Numbered from the stretch's first letter, positions 9,217 through 18,701 are shown. The stretch: 64,000 nt of DNA from Sphingobacterium spiritivorum ATCC 33861 (GCF_000143765.1 NZ_GL379770.1:62001-126000), one strand, 5' to 3'. Made by a program: numbers and translations. Notes: generated from the sequence alone by a model not told the origin.

Positions 9217-9238
9217 CAATCGATACCGGCAACGATTG
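9217..9238. promoter_or_regulatory. Operator-like inverted repeat, copy 2, in the divergent CE8/GH43 gap
   Basis: A 22-bp inverted repeat made of CAATCG, ATACCGGCAA and CGATTG; with one more base on each side the outer arms CGCAATCG and CGATTGCG pair perfectly (9215-9222 with 9233-9240). Its centre (about 9227.5) is almost exactly midway between the CE8 ATG at 9108 and the GH43 ATG at 9345, so it can serve both directions. It shares CAATCG, TACCGG, AAC and TTG at the same spacing with copy 1 (8123-8144). It is likely the site of the pectin-locus regulator, which is not seen in this window unless it is the LacI protein at 50065. Confidence 0.6.
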
Positions 9239-9344
9239 CGTAGTAATACATTGCTATTTTAATGTAAATGGGCTATCCTTGTACTGACCGATTGCCGGAT
9301 GGTTTATAGAAGCCATTAAAAATTGTAAACCTTATTTCTGTCCT

Positions 9345-10991
9345 ATGAGACTACCATTGAAAATTTCATTCCTGTTGTATAGTATTAGTTCATTAAGTCA
9401 TTTTGTGTATGCTCAACAACCAAAGGGCTCACCCTCCAGTGTCTGGGTAGCTGATCTGGGAGATGGTTATTACCAAAATCCTATTTTGAATGCAGACTAT
9501 TCCGATCCTGATGCGATTCGTGTAGGAGATGATTTTTATATGATAGCTTCCAGCTTCAATCATGTTCCCGGGATTCCTTTATTGCATTCGAAGGATTTGG
9601 TAAACTGGACTATCTTAACGCATGTTCTTCCGAAACAGAAGCCTTATGATGTATTTCAGAAAGTGCAGCATGGGAACGGGGTATGGGCTCCGGCTATCCG
9701 TTATTATAATAATGAGTTTTATATTTATTATCCCGATCCTGACTATGGCATATATATGGTGAAAGCAAAAGATGCGGCAGGCCCGTGGTCTGATCCTGTT
9801 CTGGTATTTGAAGGAAAGGGACTTATCGATCCCTGTCCCTTCCGGGATGAAGACGGAAAGCATTATCTGGCTTTTGCTTATGCAGGTAGTCGTGCAGGAT
9901 TGAAAAGTGTCTTGGCCATAGCACGTATGAATGAAGCGGGGACAGCGGTATTGGACAGGGGAGTAATTGTATACGACGGACATAAACTGGACCCGACAAT
10001 TGAAGGACCTAAAGTATATAAGCGTAACGGCTATTATTATCTGTTTGCTCCCGCAGGCGGAGTCTCTACAGGCTGGCAGCTGGTACTCCGGTCTAAGGAT
10101 ATTTATGGACCATATGAGCGCAAAGTAGTCATGCATCAGGGAAATACGCCAGTCAACGGACCTCATCAGGGCGCATGGATAGATACACAAAACGGAGAAG
10201 ACTGGTTTGTACATTTTCAGGATAAAGATGCCTATGGACGTGTCGTACATTTGCAGCCTATGAAGTGGGTGAATGACTGGCCTGTCATTGGCACAGATAA
10301 AAAGGGGACAGGAACAGGCGAACCTGTAATGAAGTTCAAAAAGCCGGACGTAGGGAAGACTTATCCTGTAGCGACTCCTGCTGAATCCGATGAGTTTGAA
10401 ACGACTTTATTAGGTAAACAGTGGCAGTGGCAGGCAAATCCGGAAGGAAGCTGGCTGATGCCAAATGATGCCGGACATCTCAAATTGTATACGGTAAACG
10501 TACCTTCTTCGTATAAGAATTTACTGGATGTACCAAATATCCTTACACAGAAAATGCCTGCAGATGAATTCATGGCTACGACAAAGCTAAAGCTTATTCC
10601 TAATGATAAGTTAAAGAATGAAAGAGCAGGTTTCACAGTATTGGGAGAAAATTATTCTACCCTGTTTATCCGGCAATCGGCTGAGGGACCTGCGCTGTAC
10701 TATGCAAAATGTATAAACGGATTGAAATCGGGAACGGAACAGGAAAAGCTATTGACTAAAGTGGAGAAGGAACAATATGTTTATCTTCGGGTAGAAGTCA
10801 GGAAGGGGGCTGTCTGTAATTGGTCATATAGTCTGGACGGGCAGAAATTTATAGCGATAGAGGACAAGTTTGTGGCTAAACCCGGGCGATGGATAGGAGC
10901 AACCCTCGGTCTGTACGCTATTCGCGATCAGCAGATCAACGACAGCGGATATGCAGATGTAGATTGGTTGCGGATAGAAAAACTCAGATAA
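9345..10991 (+). CDS. Glycoside hydrolase family 43 (arabinofuranosidase/xylosidase type)
   Basis: The protein is 548 aa with a signal peptide ending VYAQ. Residues about 40-330 form a five-bladed propeller with the GH43 catalytic trio: the base in NADYSDPDAIRVGDDFYM (Asp near 54), the middle Asp in GLIDPCPFRDEDG (near 161) and the acid Glu in LDPTIEGPKVY (near 220). The C-terminal half (DEFETTLLGKQWQWQANP onward) is a concanavalin-like module common in GH43 xylosidase/arabinosidase proteins. In a pectin locus the likely substrate is an arabinan or galactan side chain, but subfamily and specificity cannot be fixed from sequence alone. It heads the plus-strand operon GH43-CE8-esterase and overlaps the next gene by one base (TAATG). 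Confidence 0.9.
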   Translation: MRLPLKISFLLYSISSLSHFVYAQQPKGSPSSVWVADLGDGYYQNPILNADYSDPDAIRVGDDFYMIASSFNHVPGIPLLHSKDLVNWTILTHVLPKQKPYDVFQKVQHGNGVWAPAIRYYNNEFYIYYPDPDYGIYMVKAKDAAGPWSDPVLVFEGKGLIDPCPFRDEDGKHYLAFAYAGSRAGLKSVLAIARMNEAGTAVLDRGVIVYDGHKLDPTIEGPKVYKRNGYYYLFAPAGGVSTGWQLVLRSKDIYGPYERKVVMHQGNTPVNGPHQGAWIDTQNGEDWFVHFQDKDAYGRVVHLQPMKWVNDWPVIGTDKKGTGTGEPVMKFKKPDVGKTYPVATPAESDEFETTLLGKQWQWQANPEGSWLMPNDAGHLKLYTVNVPSSYKNLLDVPNILTQKMPADEFMATTKLKLIPNDKLKNERAGFTVLGENYSTLFIRQSAEGPALYYAKCINGLKSGTEQEKLLTKVEKEQYVYLRVEVRKGAVCNWSYSLDGQKFIAIEDKFVAKPGRWIGATLGLYAIRDQQINDSGYADVDWLRIEKLR

Positions 10992-11977
10992 TGAAGACTA
11001 AGATCACAATATGGTGTCTGATGCTGTGTACAACTGTGTTTGCGCAGCAACCCCTGAAACTCACGGTAGCACAGCAGGGGACGGCTGATTTCAGAACTAT
11101 ACAGGAAGCCGTTTATGCAGTAAGAGATCATTTTGAACAACCTGTACAGATATTAGTAAGGAACGGTATTTATCGCGAGAAACTGATTATTCCGGCTTGG
11201 AAACGTTATATCCATATCGTGGGAGAGAGCAGAGAAGGAACGATTATCCAGTATGATGATTTTTCAGGAAAGGTTAATCCTGATAAGACAAAAGGACTGG
11301 ATAAGATAAATACTTACCTGTCCTATACAGTTCTGGTACAGGGTAATGATACGAGACTGGAAAATCTGACCATTGAAAATACTGCAGGCCCTGTAGGTCA
11401 GGCAGTGGCTTTACATCTGGAAGCGGACAGAGTGACCGTCAAAAACTGCAGTGTATCAGGGTGGCAGGATTCTTTTTATCTGGCGAAAGATGGTACCCGA
11501 AATTATGTGGAGGACTGCTATATCTCCGGATCGACCGATTTTATTTTTGGGGCTGCCACTGCCTTTTTTAAAAACTGCGTTATCGAGAGCCGGAGCAATT
11601 CATATATCACTGCTGCATCTACGACCCAACAATCGGCATTTGGATTTATATTTCAAGATTGTAAACTGATAACCAAAGATAAAGCGGTAACTAAAGTGTA
11701 TCTGGGCAGACCATGGCGACCTTATGCCAAAACAGTGTTTATCCGTTGTGAACTGGGGGAGCATATAACAGCTAAAGGCTGGGATCCCTGGGACGGAGAT
11801 AAAATGTTTCCGGACAAACATAAGACAGCCACTTACATCGAGATGGCTAATTATGGGGCCGGCGCCGCAGATCTTTCGGGACGTGTAACATGGAGCCGGC
11901 AATGGAGGAAGTACAATAATAAGGATTATGCTCTCCAAAAAGTTTTCGGGGACTGGAATCCATTGAAAAATCAATAA
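10991..11977 (+). CDS. Pectin methylesterase, CE8 (second copy)
   Basis: Second exported pectin methylesterase, 328 aa. I start it at the ATG at 10991, which overlaps the GH43 stop as TAATG and opens on a signal peptide (MKTKITIWCLMLCTTVFAQ); an upstream in-frame start at 10889 would lie inside GH43 and add an unlikely basic tail. Catalytic residues are intact: GPVGQAVA (Gln137), GWQDSFY (Gln159, Asp160), GSTDFIFG (Asp183) and LGRPWRPY (Arg240). It differs from the first copy in the catalytic loops (GWQDSFY against GFQDTLY), so it looks like an old duplication or separate acquisition, not a recent copy. It is translationally coupled to GH43. Confidence 0.92.
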   Translation: MKTKITIWCLMLCTTVFAQQPLKLTVAQQGTADFRTIQEAVYAVRDHFEQPVQILVRNGIYREKLIIPAWKRYIHIVGESREGTIIQYDDFSGKVNPDKTKGLDKINTYLSYTVLVQGNDTRLENLTIENTAGPVGQAVALHLEADRVTVKNCSVSGWQDSFYLAKDGTRNYVEDCYISGSTDFIFGAATAFFKNCVIESRSNSYITAASTTQQSAFGFIFQDCKLITKDKAVTKVYLGRPWRPYAKTVFIRCELGEHITAKGWDPWDGDKMFPDKHKTATYIEMANYGAGAADLSGRVTWSRQWRKYNNKDYALQKVFGDWNPLKNQ

Positions 11978-11979
11978 GA

Positions 11980-12909
11980 ATGCTATTCGATATGAAGTAT
12001 ATACGTAGTTTCTTTATTCTTCTGTTTATTCTGCTGACAGCTGCTGTATCAGCTCAATCTGATTTCCCGCGTGATACCAGTTTTACACTTAACAGCGCTT
12101 ATCAGAAGGATCGGAAAAAATTTCCGGATATCCGAACAGTTACCGAATATAAAGGAGACGATATCCGGACTCAAAAAAATATTCTTTACAAAGAAATAGG
12201 AGACAGAAAACTTCTTTTGGATATATATGCTCCTGCTAAACAAGATCGGAAATATCCTTGTGTCATTATGATTCATGGCGGAGGCTGGCGTTCGGGTGAT
12301 AAGGATATGATGGCCGGCTTTGCTTCTAACCTTTCTCTTCGGGGATATGTGGTACTCAGTGTCGGGTACAGATTATCTCTGGAGGCAAAGTATCCTGCAG
12401 CAGTGCATGATTTGGAAGATGCGATTGTATGGGCCCGGAAGCATGCAGATCAATACCAGATTGATAAACGAAAAATAGTAACACTGGGTACGTCTTCAGG
12501 CGGTCAGCTTGCCAGCCTGCTGGGAACCAATACTTATTCAGACAGACGCAAGCAGGTTCAGGCTACTGTAAATATAGACGGTATATTAGCCTTTCATCAT
12601 CCCGAATCTGCAGAAGGTGAAGTAGCTGCCTTATGGCTGGGAGGTAAATATGAAGAGGTCCCTAAAATTTGGGAACAGGCGTCAGCCCTGTATCAGGTCA
12701 GTAAAAGAACCGCTCCTGTCCTATTCCTGAACAGCTCATTTCCTCGGTTTCATGCCGGAAGGGAGGATATGATCCTGAAGCTGAAAAAGTATGGGACAGA
12801 TACGGAAGTCTGTACTTTTGATCCTTCGCCCCATACTTTTTGGTTTTATGAGCCCTGGTTTACTCCAATGCTGGAAAAAATAGATCACTTTCTGAATCGG
12901 GTATTGTAG
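11980..12909 (+). CDS. Exported alpha/beta-hydrolase (carbohydrate acetylesterase-like)
   Basis: An alpha/beta-hydrolase of the esterase/lipase group with the HGGGW oxyanion motif (residues 99-103), the nucleophile elbow GTSSG (Ser172) and a C-terminal SPHTF segment supplying the probable catalytic His (near 287). A signal peptide is clear (KYIRSFFILLFILLTAAVSAQ); the in-frame ATG at 11992, which begins exactly there, may be the real start. It lies 2 nt after the second CE8 gene, so it belongs to the plus-strand pectin operon. By context a pectin or rhamnogalacturonan acetylesterase is plausible. That is inference from neighbours; the sequence supports only an esterase-type hydrolase. Confidence 0.8.
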   Translation: MLFDMKYIRSFFILLFILLTAAVSAQSDFPRDTSFTLNSAYQKDRKKFPDIRTVTEYKGDDIRTQKNILYKEIGDRKLLLDIYAPAKQDRKYPCVIMIHGGGWRSGDKDMMAGFASNLSLRGYVVLSVGYRLSLEAKYPAAVHDLEDAIVWARKHADQYQIDKRKIVTLGTSSGGQLASLLGTNTYSDRRKQVQATVNIDGILAFHHPESAEGEVAALWLGGKYEEVPKIWEQASALYQVSKRTAPVLFLNSSFPRFHAGREDMILKLKKYGTDTEVCTFDPSPHTFWFYEPWFTPMLEKIDHFLNRVL

Positions 12910-12929
12910 ATCTATACGTCGCCGGAAGG

Positions 12930-13223
12930 TTAGCCCTGTTCCAGACTTCTCATTTTTGCCTGTAGCAGACGTAATTCTTCCTGCAGACGTTCTACCTTCT
13001 GCAATAAATGGTGTGCGACCTCTATTCCTTGCGGATTGACATCCAGATCATAATATAAGGCGGCAAATCGTTCGAGATTTCTCAACTCATCTTCATCCAC
13101 ATATTCCACATTCTGCTCTACAGTGATATGGATCAATTCGCTATCCCTCAGTATTTGAATAAAAGATGCCTCCACCTTTCTGGAATGACAAAAGTCTATT
13201 ACCTTAATTTTTGTAGTTTCCAT
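12930..13223 (-). CDS. cbpM: Chaperone modulator CbpM
   Basis: Small acidic protein (97 aa from the ATG at 13223; a GTG one codon earlier directly abuts the cbpA stop). CbpM proteins are MerR-like modulators that bind the J domain of CbpA and restrain it. The sequence fits: an N-terminal winged-helix-like part with DSELIHITVEQ, an LRNLERFAALYYDLDVNPQGIE middle typical of the family, and a C-terminal helix (HLLQKVERLQEELRLLQAKM) likely to form a coiled coil. Immediate coupling to cbpA is the usual arrangement and the strongest support. It ends 20 nt from the convergent esterase gene with no strong terminator seen. Confidence 0.85.
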   Translation of the reverse strand: METTKIKVIDFCHSRKVEASFIQILRDSELIHITVEQNVEYVDEDELRNLERFAALYYDLDVNPQGIEVAHHLLQKVERLQEELRLLQAKMRSLEQG

Positions 13224-13226
13224 CAC

Positions 13227-14141
13227 TTACTTTTTTAGTTCAGCTAATTGTTTGAATAGTGCTTTCTCTTCTTCAGAGAGCTGTGTCGGGATTTGTACAT
13301 TGATCGTAACATACAGATCTCCGAACTGATCCTCTTTTCTATAGACCGGAAATCCTTTACCCTTTAAGCGCATCTTAGCTCCGTTCTGCGTTTCGGGTTT
13401 GATCTTAAGTTTAACCTTGCCACCAAAGGTATCCAGGGTTGCTTCTCCGCCTAAAACAGCGGTATAAAGATCAATATCCAGATTAGTATACAGATCATTT
13501 CCTTCTCTTCTGAACCGTTGATCTTTATCAATAGTAAAAGTAATATAGAGGTCTCCTTTAGGTCCTCCGTTTATTCCTTCGCTGCCGTGTCCTTTTAATT
13601 TTATCTTCTGCCCGTCTTCTACACCAGCGTGGATCGTGATCCGGATATTCTGCCCGTTGACCGTAAAAGTCTGCTGATGCGTAGTATAAGCTTGCTGTAA
13701 GGTGAGGTGTAACTCCGCATTAAAATCCTGACCTTTGAATGTGCTTTGTCTTCCTCCGCCACGACGGTTTCCAAACATCTGCTCGAAAAAATCGGAGAAC
13801 TGACTGTCATCAAAATTTCCGGAGTATGTATTTGAATCGCTGCCTCCGCTGGCAAATGGGTTGCCTCCTCCCGGGTTTCGTCTGTATTGCTGTTGCGCTT
13901 TCTCATACTCTTCCCCGTGTTTCCAGTTTTCTCCGTACTGATCATACTTTTTACGTTTTTCAGGGTCTGTAAGCACTTCATTTGCTTCATTGATTTCCTG
14001 AAATTTTTGTTTTGCTGTTTCGTCATTCGGATTGAGATCAGGATGGTATTTCCGGGCAAGTTTACGGTAAGCCTTTTTTATATCATCCTGAGAAGCGGAC
14101 TTATCCAGTCCCAATATGTTATAATAATCTACAAATGCCAT
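13227..14141 (-). CDS. cbpA: DnaJ-family co-chaperone CbpA (curved DNA-binding protein type)
   Basis: Hsp40-type co-chaperone of 304 aa. Residues 1-70 are a J domain with the HPD motif at 33-35, followed by a Gly/Asn-rich linker (about 85-140, including [12 protein letters not shown] and FGNRRGGGR). Two C-terminal beta domains follow (about 140-300) with LRLKGKGFP near the end. The cysteine-rich zinc domain of true DnaJ is absent, which separates CbpA from DnaJ. The overlap-free tandem with cbpM (stop followed directly by the next start) suggests the inhibitor is made along with its target. Start at 14141 gives the standard MxFxDYYxILG opening. Confidence 0.93.
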   Translation of the reverse strand: MAFVDYYNILGLDKSASQDDIKKAYRKLARKYHPDLNPNDETAKQKFQEINEANEVLTDPEKRKKYDQYGENWKHGEEYEKAQQQYRRNPGGGNPFASGGSDSNTYSGNFDDSQFSDFFEQMFGNRRGGGRQSTFKGQDFNAELHLTLQQAYTTHQQTFTVNGQNIRITIHAGVEDGQKIKLKGHGSEGINGGPKGDLYITFTIDKDQRFRREGNDLYTNLDIDLYTAVLGGEATLDTFGGKVKLKIKPETQNGAKMRLKGKGFPVYRKEDQFGDLYVTINVQIPTQLSEEEKALFKQLAELKK

Positions 14142-14198
14142 TTTAAATATTGCTTTAGACTACGTGTTTATTTGAAAACATACAATTTACAGAAAGGT

Positions 14199-16889
14199 TT
14201 AATCTTTTACCTTTATCAGATTAAATTTATGTACATATCCCAGTAAAAAGTACTGGCGTAATACAATTGAATTTACATAATAGGTGGTATTCCCCTGTAC
14301 ACCCCAATAGTTACTGCTATTTTGATTGAGTATGTCAAAACCCGATAATTTGATCTGGGACTGGCTATTGATATTATAGAAAACAGAAGCATTCAGGATA
14401 TTAAAATTTTGTCGTGCATTCAGGCCACTGGCTCTGTTTTCAAGCGAATAACTGGATTCCAGAGAAAACCCTTTTATCGGATTAATATTTAAGCCCATGC
14501 CAAAAGTATGTGTCTTGTACTGACTTTCAATAAAATCCGGATTATCTTTGACGGTATTAAAATTCCGATTGGTAGAGAAAGTATACTTAGGGGATATGCC
14601 TATCAGATTGTTCCACATGAAAGATAATTCCTGTGTGAAGGTACTGGACCAGGTCGTAGATTTATTAGCAATATCATTGATGGTGGAGTAATTCTGATAG
14701 CTGTAACTATTCGAGTTTTGAGAAAAGTACAGTTGCCATTTTTTACCGGTCAGTATATTATAGCGCAGGTAGAAAGAAGCATTAGCACTGCTGACTTTGC
14801 CGGACTGAAATGCCTGCATGGTATAGTGTCCGGTTTCATTCTCTCTCCAGCTTTTGTACCCAACGCTTCTGTTCTTAAAGTTAAATCCGCCATTGATTCC
14901 CATTTGATACTTCTGTGCATACTTATTGTAGCTTAATCTGAAATCCTGGCGTTCGATATTATCGAAATTAAGAGAAGGCAATACGGTATACAGTGGATCC
15001 TGATCCTTGCGCTGGACTACAATTTGCTGTGTCTCCGGACCCTCCAGATCTTTAGCCCATGATAGTTCCAGTTCTTTATATCGTACAGAAATATTAGGCA
15101 GCCAATAGCTTTGGTTTTTATTGATATCCGGCGCTATATCCAGAAAATCAAAATAATTCTTCTTGGTCTGATAAGCTGTCCCGAAATTAACGGATAACTT
15201 ATCTACAGGCTTCCAAAAGAACTTTACTCCTGATATGTAATCCTGATCCCTGTATTTGTAACTGTTTTCCAGTTCCGTAGCCCGTATCGTACCCGTGTTA
15301 TCTTTATTGAGCAGGAGTGATTCCATAGAGCGGTTACCGGAAGTGTTAAAGGTGAAGTAAAGTTCAAAATTGAGCTTTTTTATAGTCTTATTACCATAAT
15401 TAAAGGAGTTTCCAAAGGTGTTAGATCTTTTTTTCGCATTCATATTCTGCCATATGTTGCGTGCAGATCCATCATTCTGTTTGTATATAAGAGCGATTTG
15501 CTCATTGATATTATCATTTTGACCACTATTGATGTTTAGATTATTTCTGAATGAAACAACATGATTTGGTGTTATTTGCTTTTCAATAAAAAATCCATGT
15601 TCATAGGTCAGTTTTTTCTGATCTCTGTTACTATTGTTTTCACTTCTGTTGAGCATAGCAGATTCCGTGCTGTTTTCTCCGATACTGCTATTCTTGTTTT
15701 TAGTGTTTTCTAATTGCAGACGAGGGGTAAATTCAAAATATGCCGTTGTGTCAAAACGATGCCGAAGCAAGGTCTTGATATTGTGTTTCCATGCTTTGCT
15801 TTGTGCGTCAGAGAAATATGTGCCCAATTGCTTCTCTCCGTCATAAAGCGAGGTACTGCTATTCCTGTTTTCGCTGTTATTTTCGTTGTAGGAAAGCATA
15901 TACATGAGATTGAGTTTTGTTTTCTTTCCCCAGTCATTATTGAGATTGAACCCACCTGCAACATCATTGCCGATCCCCCAGTAATTCCTTCCCCCGAAAT
16001 TATCAAATCCGTAGTTCTCTGCTCTTCCAAGGCCGGCATGCTGTTGCAGTTCACCATAGTCAAAACTTTGTCTGTTGATGTTATTACCGAATCCTATAAA
16101 ACTTAATTGTAAGGTATCTCTGAAAGTATTAAACAGACCTCCGGCCTCATATCGTTTGCGGGTACCACCACTGCCGTAAACTTTTCCAAAATCCGCTTTC
16201 AGAAAATCTTTTTTAAACTTAAGATTGATTGTTACGGGAAGATGTTCCTCATTTTCAACAATTCGCTTTGATTCCCCCTTATCTCTGTACACCTGTACCG
16301 TTTTAATAAGAGAAGCATCCAGATTTCGGGTAGCGATTTTTAAATCCGTAGCAAAAAAATCTTTTCCATTCACTTTGACTGAAGACACCTCTTTTCCCTG
16401 ATAATAGATCGTGCCATCCATATTGACCTGAAGTCCCGGCAGCTGTTTCAGTAATTCTTCCACGTTTGCATTTGGTCTGGTTTTAAAGTAAGCTGTGTTA
16501 TACTCCAGCGTGTCTTTTGACATGCGGATAGGAGGGGCACTTGTAATGCTGACTTCTTCCAGCATGTTTTCGGATAGTTTGAGAACGCCCATATTTTTTG
16601 CTTCATGATCCTTAAGAGATAAAGTCTGCTGGAAAGGTTGTCCGGATATGTGCGAAATATAGAGAAGAAGCTCCCGTTCCACCGGAAGTTTAATCAGACG
16701 AAAATTTCCCTTTTCATCAGTCAGTGTATAAGAAATAACAGTTGAATCTTTTTTATTAAGAACACTTACAGTAGCTTTTTCCAAAATCTTGTCTTCAGCA
16801 TTGTGTACAGTACCCGAAATTAATCCGGAAGATTGAGCAAAGGAAAGCTGATACATAAGCATGAAAAGCCCGAGTAGCACTAATTTCAT
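14199..16889 (-). CDS. Outer-membrane beta-barrel protein with carboxypeptidase-like N-terminal domain (TonB-receptor-like)
   Basis: Large outer-membrane protein of 896 aa. A signal peptide (KLVLLGLFMLMYQLSFAQ) is followed by a carboxypeptidase-regulatory-like beta domain (about 20-100: GLISGTVHNAEDK, SYTLTDEKGNFRL), a plug-like domain (about 120-215: NVEELLKQLPGLQV, VKVNGKDFF) and a long C-terminal barrel rich in alternating aromatic strands. This matches the OMP_b-brl_3/TonB-dependent-receptor-like proteins frequent in Bacteroidota. No SusD partner is next to it and its neighbours (cbpA, M28 peptidase) give no hint of the ligand. Whether it uses TonB cannot be seen, as no clear TonB box was recognised. 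Confidence 0.8.
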   Translation of the reverse strand: MKLVLLGLFMLMYQLSFAQSSGLISGTVHNAEDKILEKATVSVLNKKDSTVISYTLTDEKGNFRLIKLPVERELLLYISHISGQPFQQTLSLKDHEAKNMGVLKLSENMLEEVSITSAPPIRMSKDTLEYNTAYFKTRPNANVEELLKQLPGLQVNMDGTIYYQGKEVSSVKVNGKDFFATDLKIATRNLDASLIKTVQVYRDKGESKRIVENEEHLPVTINLKFKKDFLKADFGKVYGSGGTRKRYEAGGLFNTFRDTLQLSFIGFGNNINRQSFDYGELQQHAGLGRAENYGFDNFGGRNYWGIGNDVAGGFNLNNDWGKKTKLNLMYMLSYNENNSENRNSSTSLYDGEKQLGTYFSDAQSKAWKHNIKTLLRHRFDTTAYFEFTPRLQLENTKNKNSSIGENSTESAMLNRSENNSNRDQKKLTYEHGFFIEKQITPNHVVSFRNNLNINSGQNDNINEQIALIYKQNDGSARNIWQNMNAKKRSNTFGNSFNYGNKTIKKLNFELYFTFNTSGNRSMESLLLNKDNTGTIRATELENSYKYRDQDYISGVKFFWKPVDKLSVNFGTAYQTKKNYFDFLDIAPDINKNQSYWLPNISVRYKELELSWAKDLEGPETQQIVVQRKDQDPLYTVLPSLNFDNIERQDFRLSYNKYAQKYQMGINGGFNFKNRSVGYKSWRENETGHYTMQAFQSGKVSSANASFYLRYNILTGKKWQLYFSQNSNSYSYQNYSTINDIANKSTTWSSTFTQELSFMWNNLIGISPKYTFSTNRNFNTVKDNPDFIESQYKTHTFGMGLNINPIKGFSLESSYSLENRASGLNARQNFNILNASVFYNINSQSQIKLSGFDILNQNSSNYWGVQGNTTYYVNSIVLRQYFLLGYVHKFNLIKVKD

Positions 16890-17017
16890 AAAGGGTTTAT
16901 TGATTATGCTACAATAATATTAAAATATATTTAACGGGATAATTAATAAATGTTAATTAACAATTATTAACTAATTGGGAGGATATATTTGTTTCCCTAA
17001 AGCCAATTCACACTGCA

Positions 17018-17052
17018 AAAAAGCCTTTTCCGTAATCCGAGAAAGGCTTTTT
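17018..17052 (-). terminator. Terminator after the M28 peptidase gene
   Basis: Arms AAAAAGCCTTT and AAAGGCTTTTT around a 13-nt loop form an 11-bp stem. Read on the minus strand it ends in a T run and lies about 27 nt past the peptidase stop. Confidence 0.75.
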
Positions 17053-17078
17053 ACAACTTAGTTAAGAAGTAGAATTTT

Positions 17079-18647
17079 TTATTCTTTATTACTGTCTACG
17101 ACAAGTCTTTTATCCCGGTTGGCAATTTCCCAGGCGGTGTAAAAGGCTAACTTTTCACGTTTGACCATCATCGGAAAATCTATCTTTTCAATAGTATCTT
17201 CCGGAGTATGGTAATGTGGATGTAATCCTGAGAAATAAAAAATAACCGGAATCTTGTGTTTGGCAAAGTTATATTGATCCGATCGGTAATAGATGCGCAA
17301 AGGATCTTTGGGATCATCATACATATAATCCAGTTCCATCTTTGTGAAATCATCGTTTGCTTTCTTATTGATTGCATGTAGTTCGGAACTTAGTTTATCT
17401 GATCCGATAACATGTATATAATTGTGATTTCCATTCAGGTGTTTATCATCAATACGGCCTATCATATCCATGTTCAGGCAGACAACAGTATTGGACAAGG
17501 GATAGACAGGATTCTCCGAGTAGTACTCGGATCCAAGGAGACCTTTTTCTTCTGCTGCAAAAGCAATAAAAAGGATACTCCGGCGCGGGCCATGACCATC
17601 AGCCTTAGCCTGAGCAAAGGCGCGGGCAAGATCCAATACTCCGGTCGTGCCGGAGCCGTTATCATCAGCACCCGGAAAAATAGTGCCGTTCTCATCGATC
17701 CCGTCATGATCATAGTGACCCGATAAGACCACTATTTCTTCTTTTAGATCTGTACCTTCCAGTAGACCTAATACATTTGCGTCATTAAGCATTTCTTCTG
17801 TAATTCCGTATTCTGCATTAAACTTTACGGGGATCAGAGTAGATTGTACGCTGTTATTTTCTTTAAATTTCTGAAAAGATGTGTTCTTTACCTGAAGAAT
17901 ATCATTTGCAATTGCAGGGGTAATAAAAACGACTGCAGGCGTGACTGAAGTCTGCTTTTCAGCTTCTTCCTTATCCTTTTGTAATTCATAAGAGCCTCCT
18001 GTCAATCTTCCGGCCATTCTTTTCAGCATGAGTTCGGTTGTGACTGAAGCTGCCAGAATTAACTTTGGATTCTTTTTCATCAGATGTTGCAGCTTTTTAT
18101 TTCTGGAAGTACTCCATTCTGATTTCTTCGAAGTACCTGTGATCAGGGAATTTCCACTTTTATCTGTAGGTTCATCGTCTGTAATCAGTAAAACTACTTT
18201 ATTGCTGACATCTATATTCGCATAATCGTTATATTTTGTATCCTCAATACCATAACCGACAAATACGATGTCATTAGTGTTTATAACCGTCTTTTCATTA
18301 TCCCCCAGAATAAAAAAGTCTTTTCCGTTTTTGAAATCCTTACTTCCTATAGTAAACTGATTGACTTCAAAACGTCTGTTTTTGAGATTTATTTTTTGAA
18401 AATAACCGGATTGCGGAGCTTTCAGTCCTAATCTTTTAAATTCAGCTGCGATGTATTGAGCTGCTTTTTCGCCACCTTTCTGTCCGGTACCGCGACCTTC
18501 GTATTCTTTAGATGATAAAATAGTAAGATGTTTTTTAGCGCTCTCTTCATTCAGCATTTCAGCGTATTTTTTCTGAACAGGCTCCTGTGCAAAAGCACAG
18601 CTGTATAACCAAGGCAGGACACTCAGAAGTATTAGAAGTTTTTTCAT
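17079..18647 (-). CDS. M28-family metallopeptidase, exported
   Basis: Zinc aminopeptidase-type protein of 522 aa. The N-terminus is hydrophobic and ends WLYSCAFAQ, so it could be cut after AFA by signal peptidase I or lipidated at the Cys in LYSC. A PA-type insertion (about 100-260, with DIVFVGYGIEDTKYNDYANIDV) precedes the peptidase core. The zinc-site motifs are all present: LSGHYDHDG, GADDNGSGTTGVLDLA, FAAEEKGLLGSEYY, the Asp in LNMDMIGR, and the final His in HYHTPEDTIEKID. It probably trims peptides in the periplasm or at the outer membrane. It lies downstream of rpiB on the same strand with a hairpin between them, so it may have its own promoter, though I do not see a clear one. Confidence 0.88.
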   Translation of the reverse strand: MKKLLILLSVLPWLYSCAFAQEPVQKKYAEMLNEESAKKHLTILSSKEYEGRGTGQKGGEKAAQYIAAEFKRLGLKAPQSGYFQKINLKNRRFEVNQFTIGSKDFKNGKDFFILGDNEKTVINTNDIVFVGYGIEDTKYNDYANIDVSNKVVLLITDDEPTDKSGNSLITGTSKKSEWSTSRNKKLQHLMKKNPKLILAASVTTELMLKRMAGRLTGGSYELQKDKEEAEKQTSVTPAVVFITPAIANDILQVKNTSFQKFKENNSVQSTLIPVKFNAEYGITEEMLNDANVLGLLEGTDLKEEIVVLSGHYDHDGIDENGTIFPGADDNGSGTTGVLDLARAFAQAKADGHGPRRSILFIAFAAEEKGLLGSEYYSENPVYPLSNTVVCLNMDMIGRIDDKHLNGNHNYIHVIGSDKLSSELHAINKKANDDFTKMELDYMYDDPKDPLRIYYRSDQYNFAKHKIPVIFYFSGLHPHYHTPEDTIEKIDFPMMVKREKLAFYTAWEIANRDKRLVVDSNKE

Positions 18648-18667
18648 CAGAAAATAGGTTTACTAAA

Positions 18668-18690
18668 TAGGGTAGCGGTGAGCTACCCTA
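18668..18690 (-). terminator. Hairpin between rpiB and the M28 peptidase gene
   Basis: A perfect 9-bp stem (TAGGGTAGC with GCTACCCTA, loop GGTGA) sits 12 nt past the rpiB stop on the minus strand. There is only a short T-rich tail, so it may be a weak terminator or an RNA-processing or stability element. Confidence 0.45.
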
Positions 18691-18701
18691 AAATGTTATA
18701 A

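Noticed and set aside
9615-10250. A 211-aa open frame opposite GH43
   Set aside because: Antisense to catalytic GH43 motifs, Cys- and Ile-rich with no domain; typical shadow of a conserved gene.
13619-14059. A 146-aa open frame on the minus strand inside cbpA
   Set aside because: Alternative frame of the Gly/Asn-rich cbpA region with no family resemblance.
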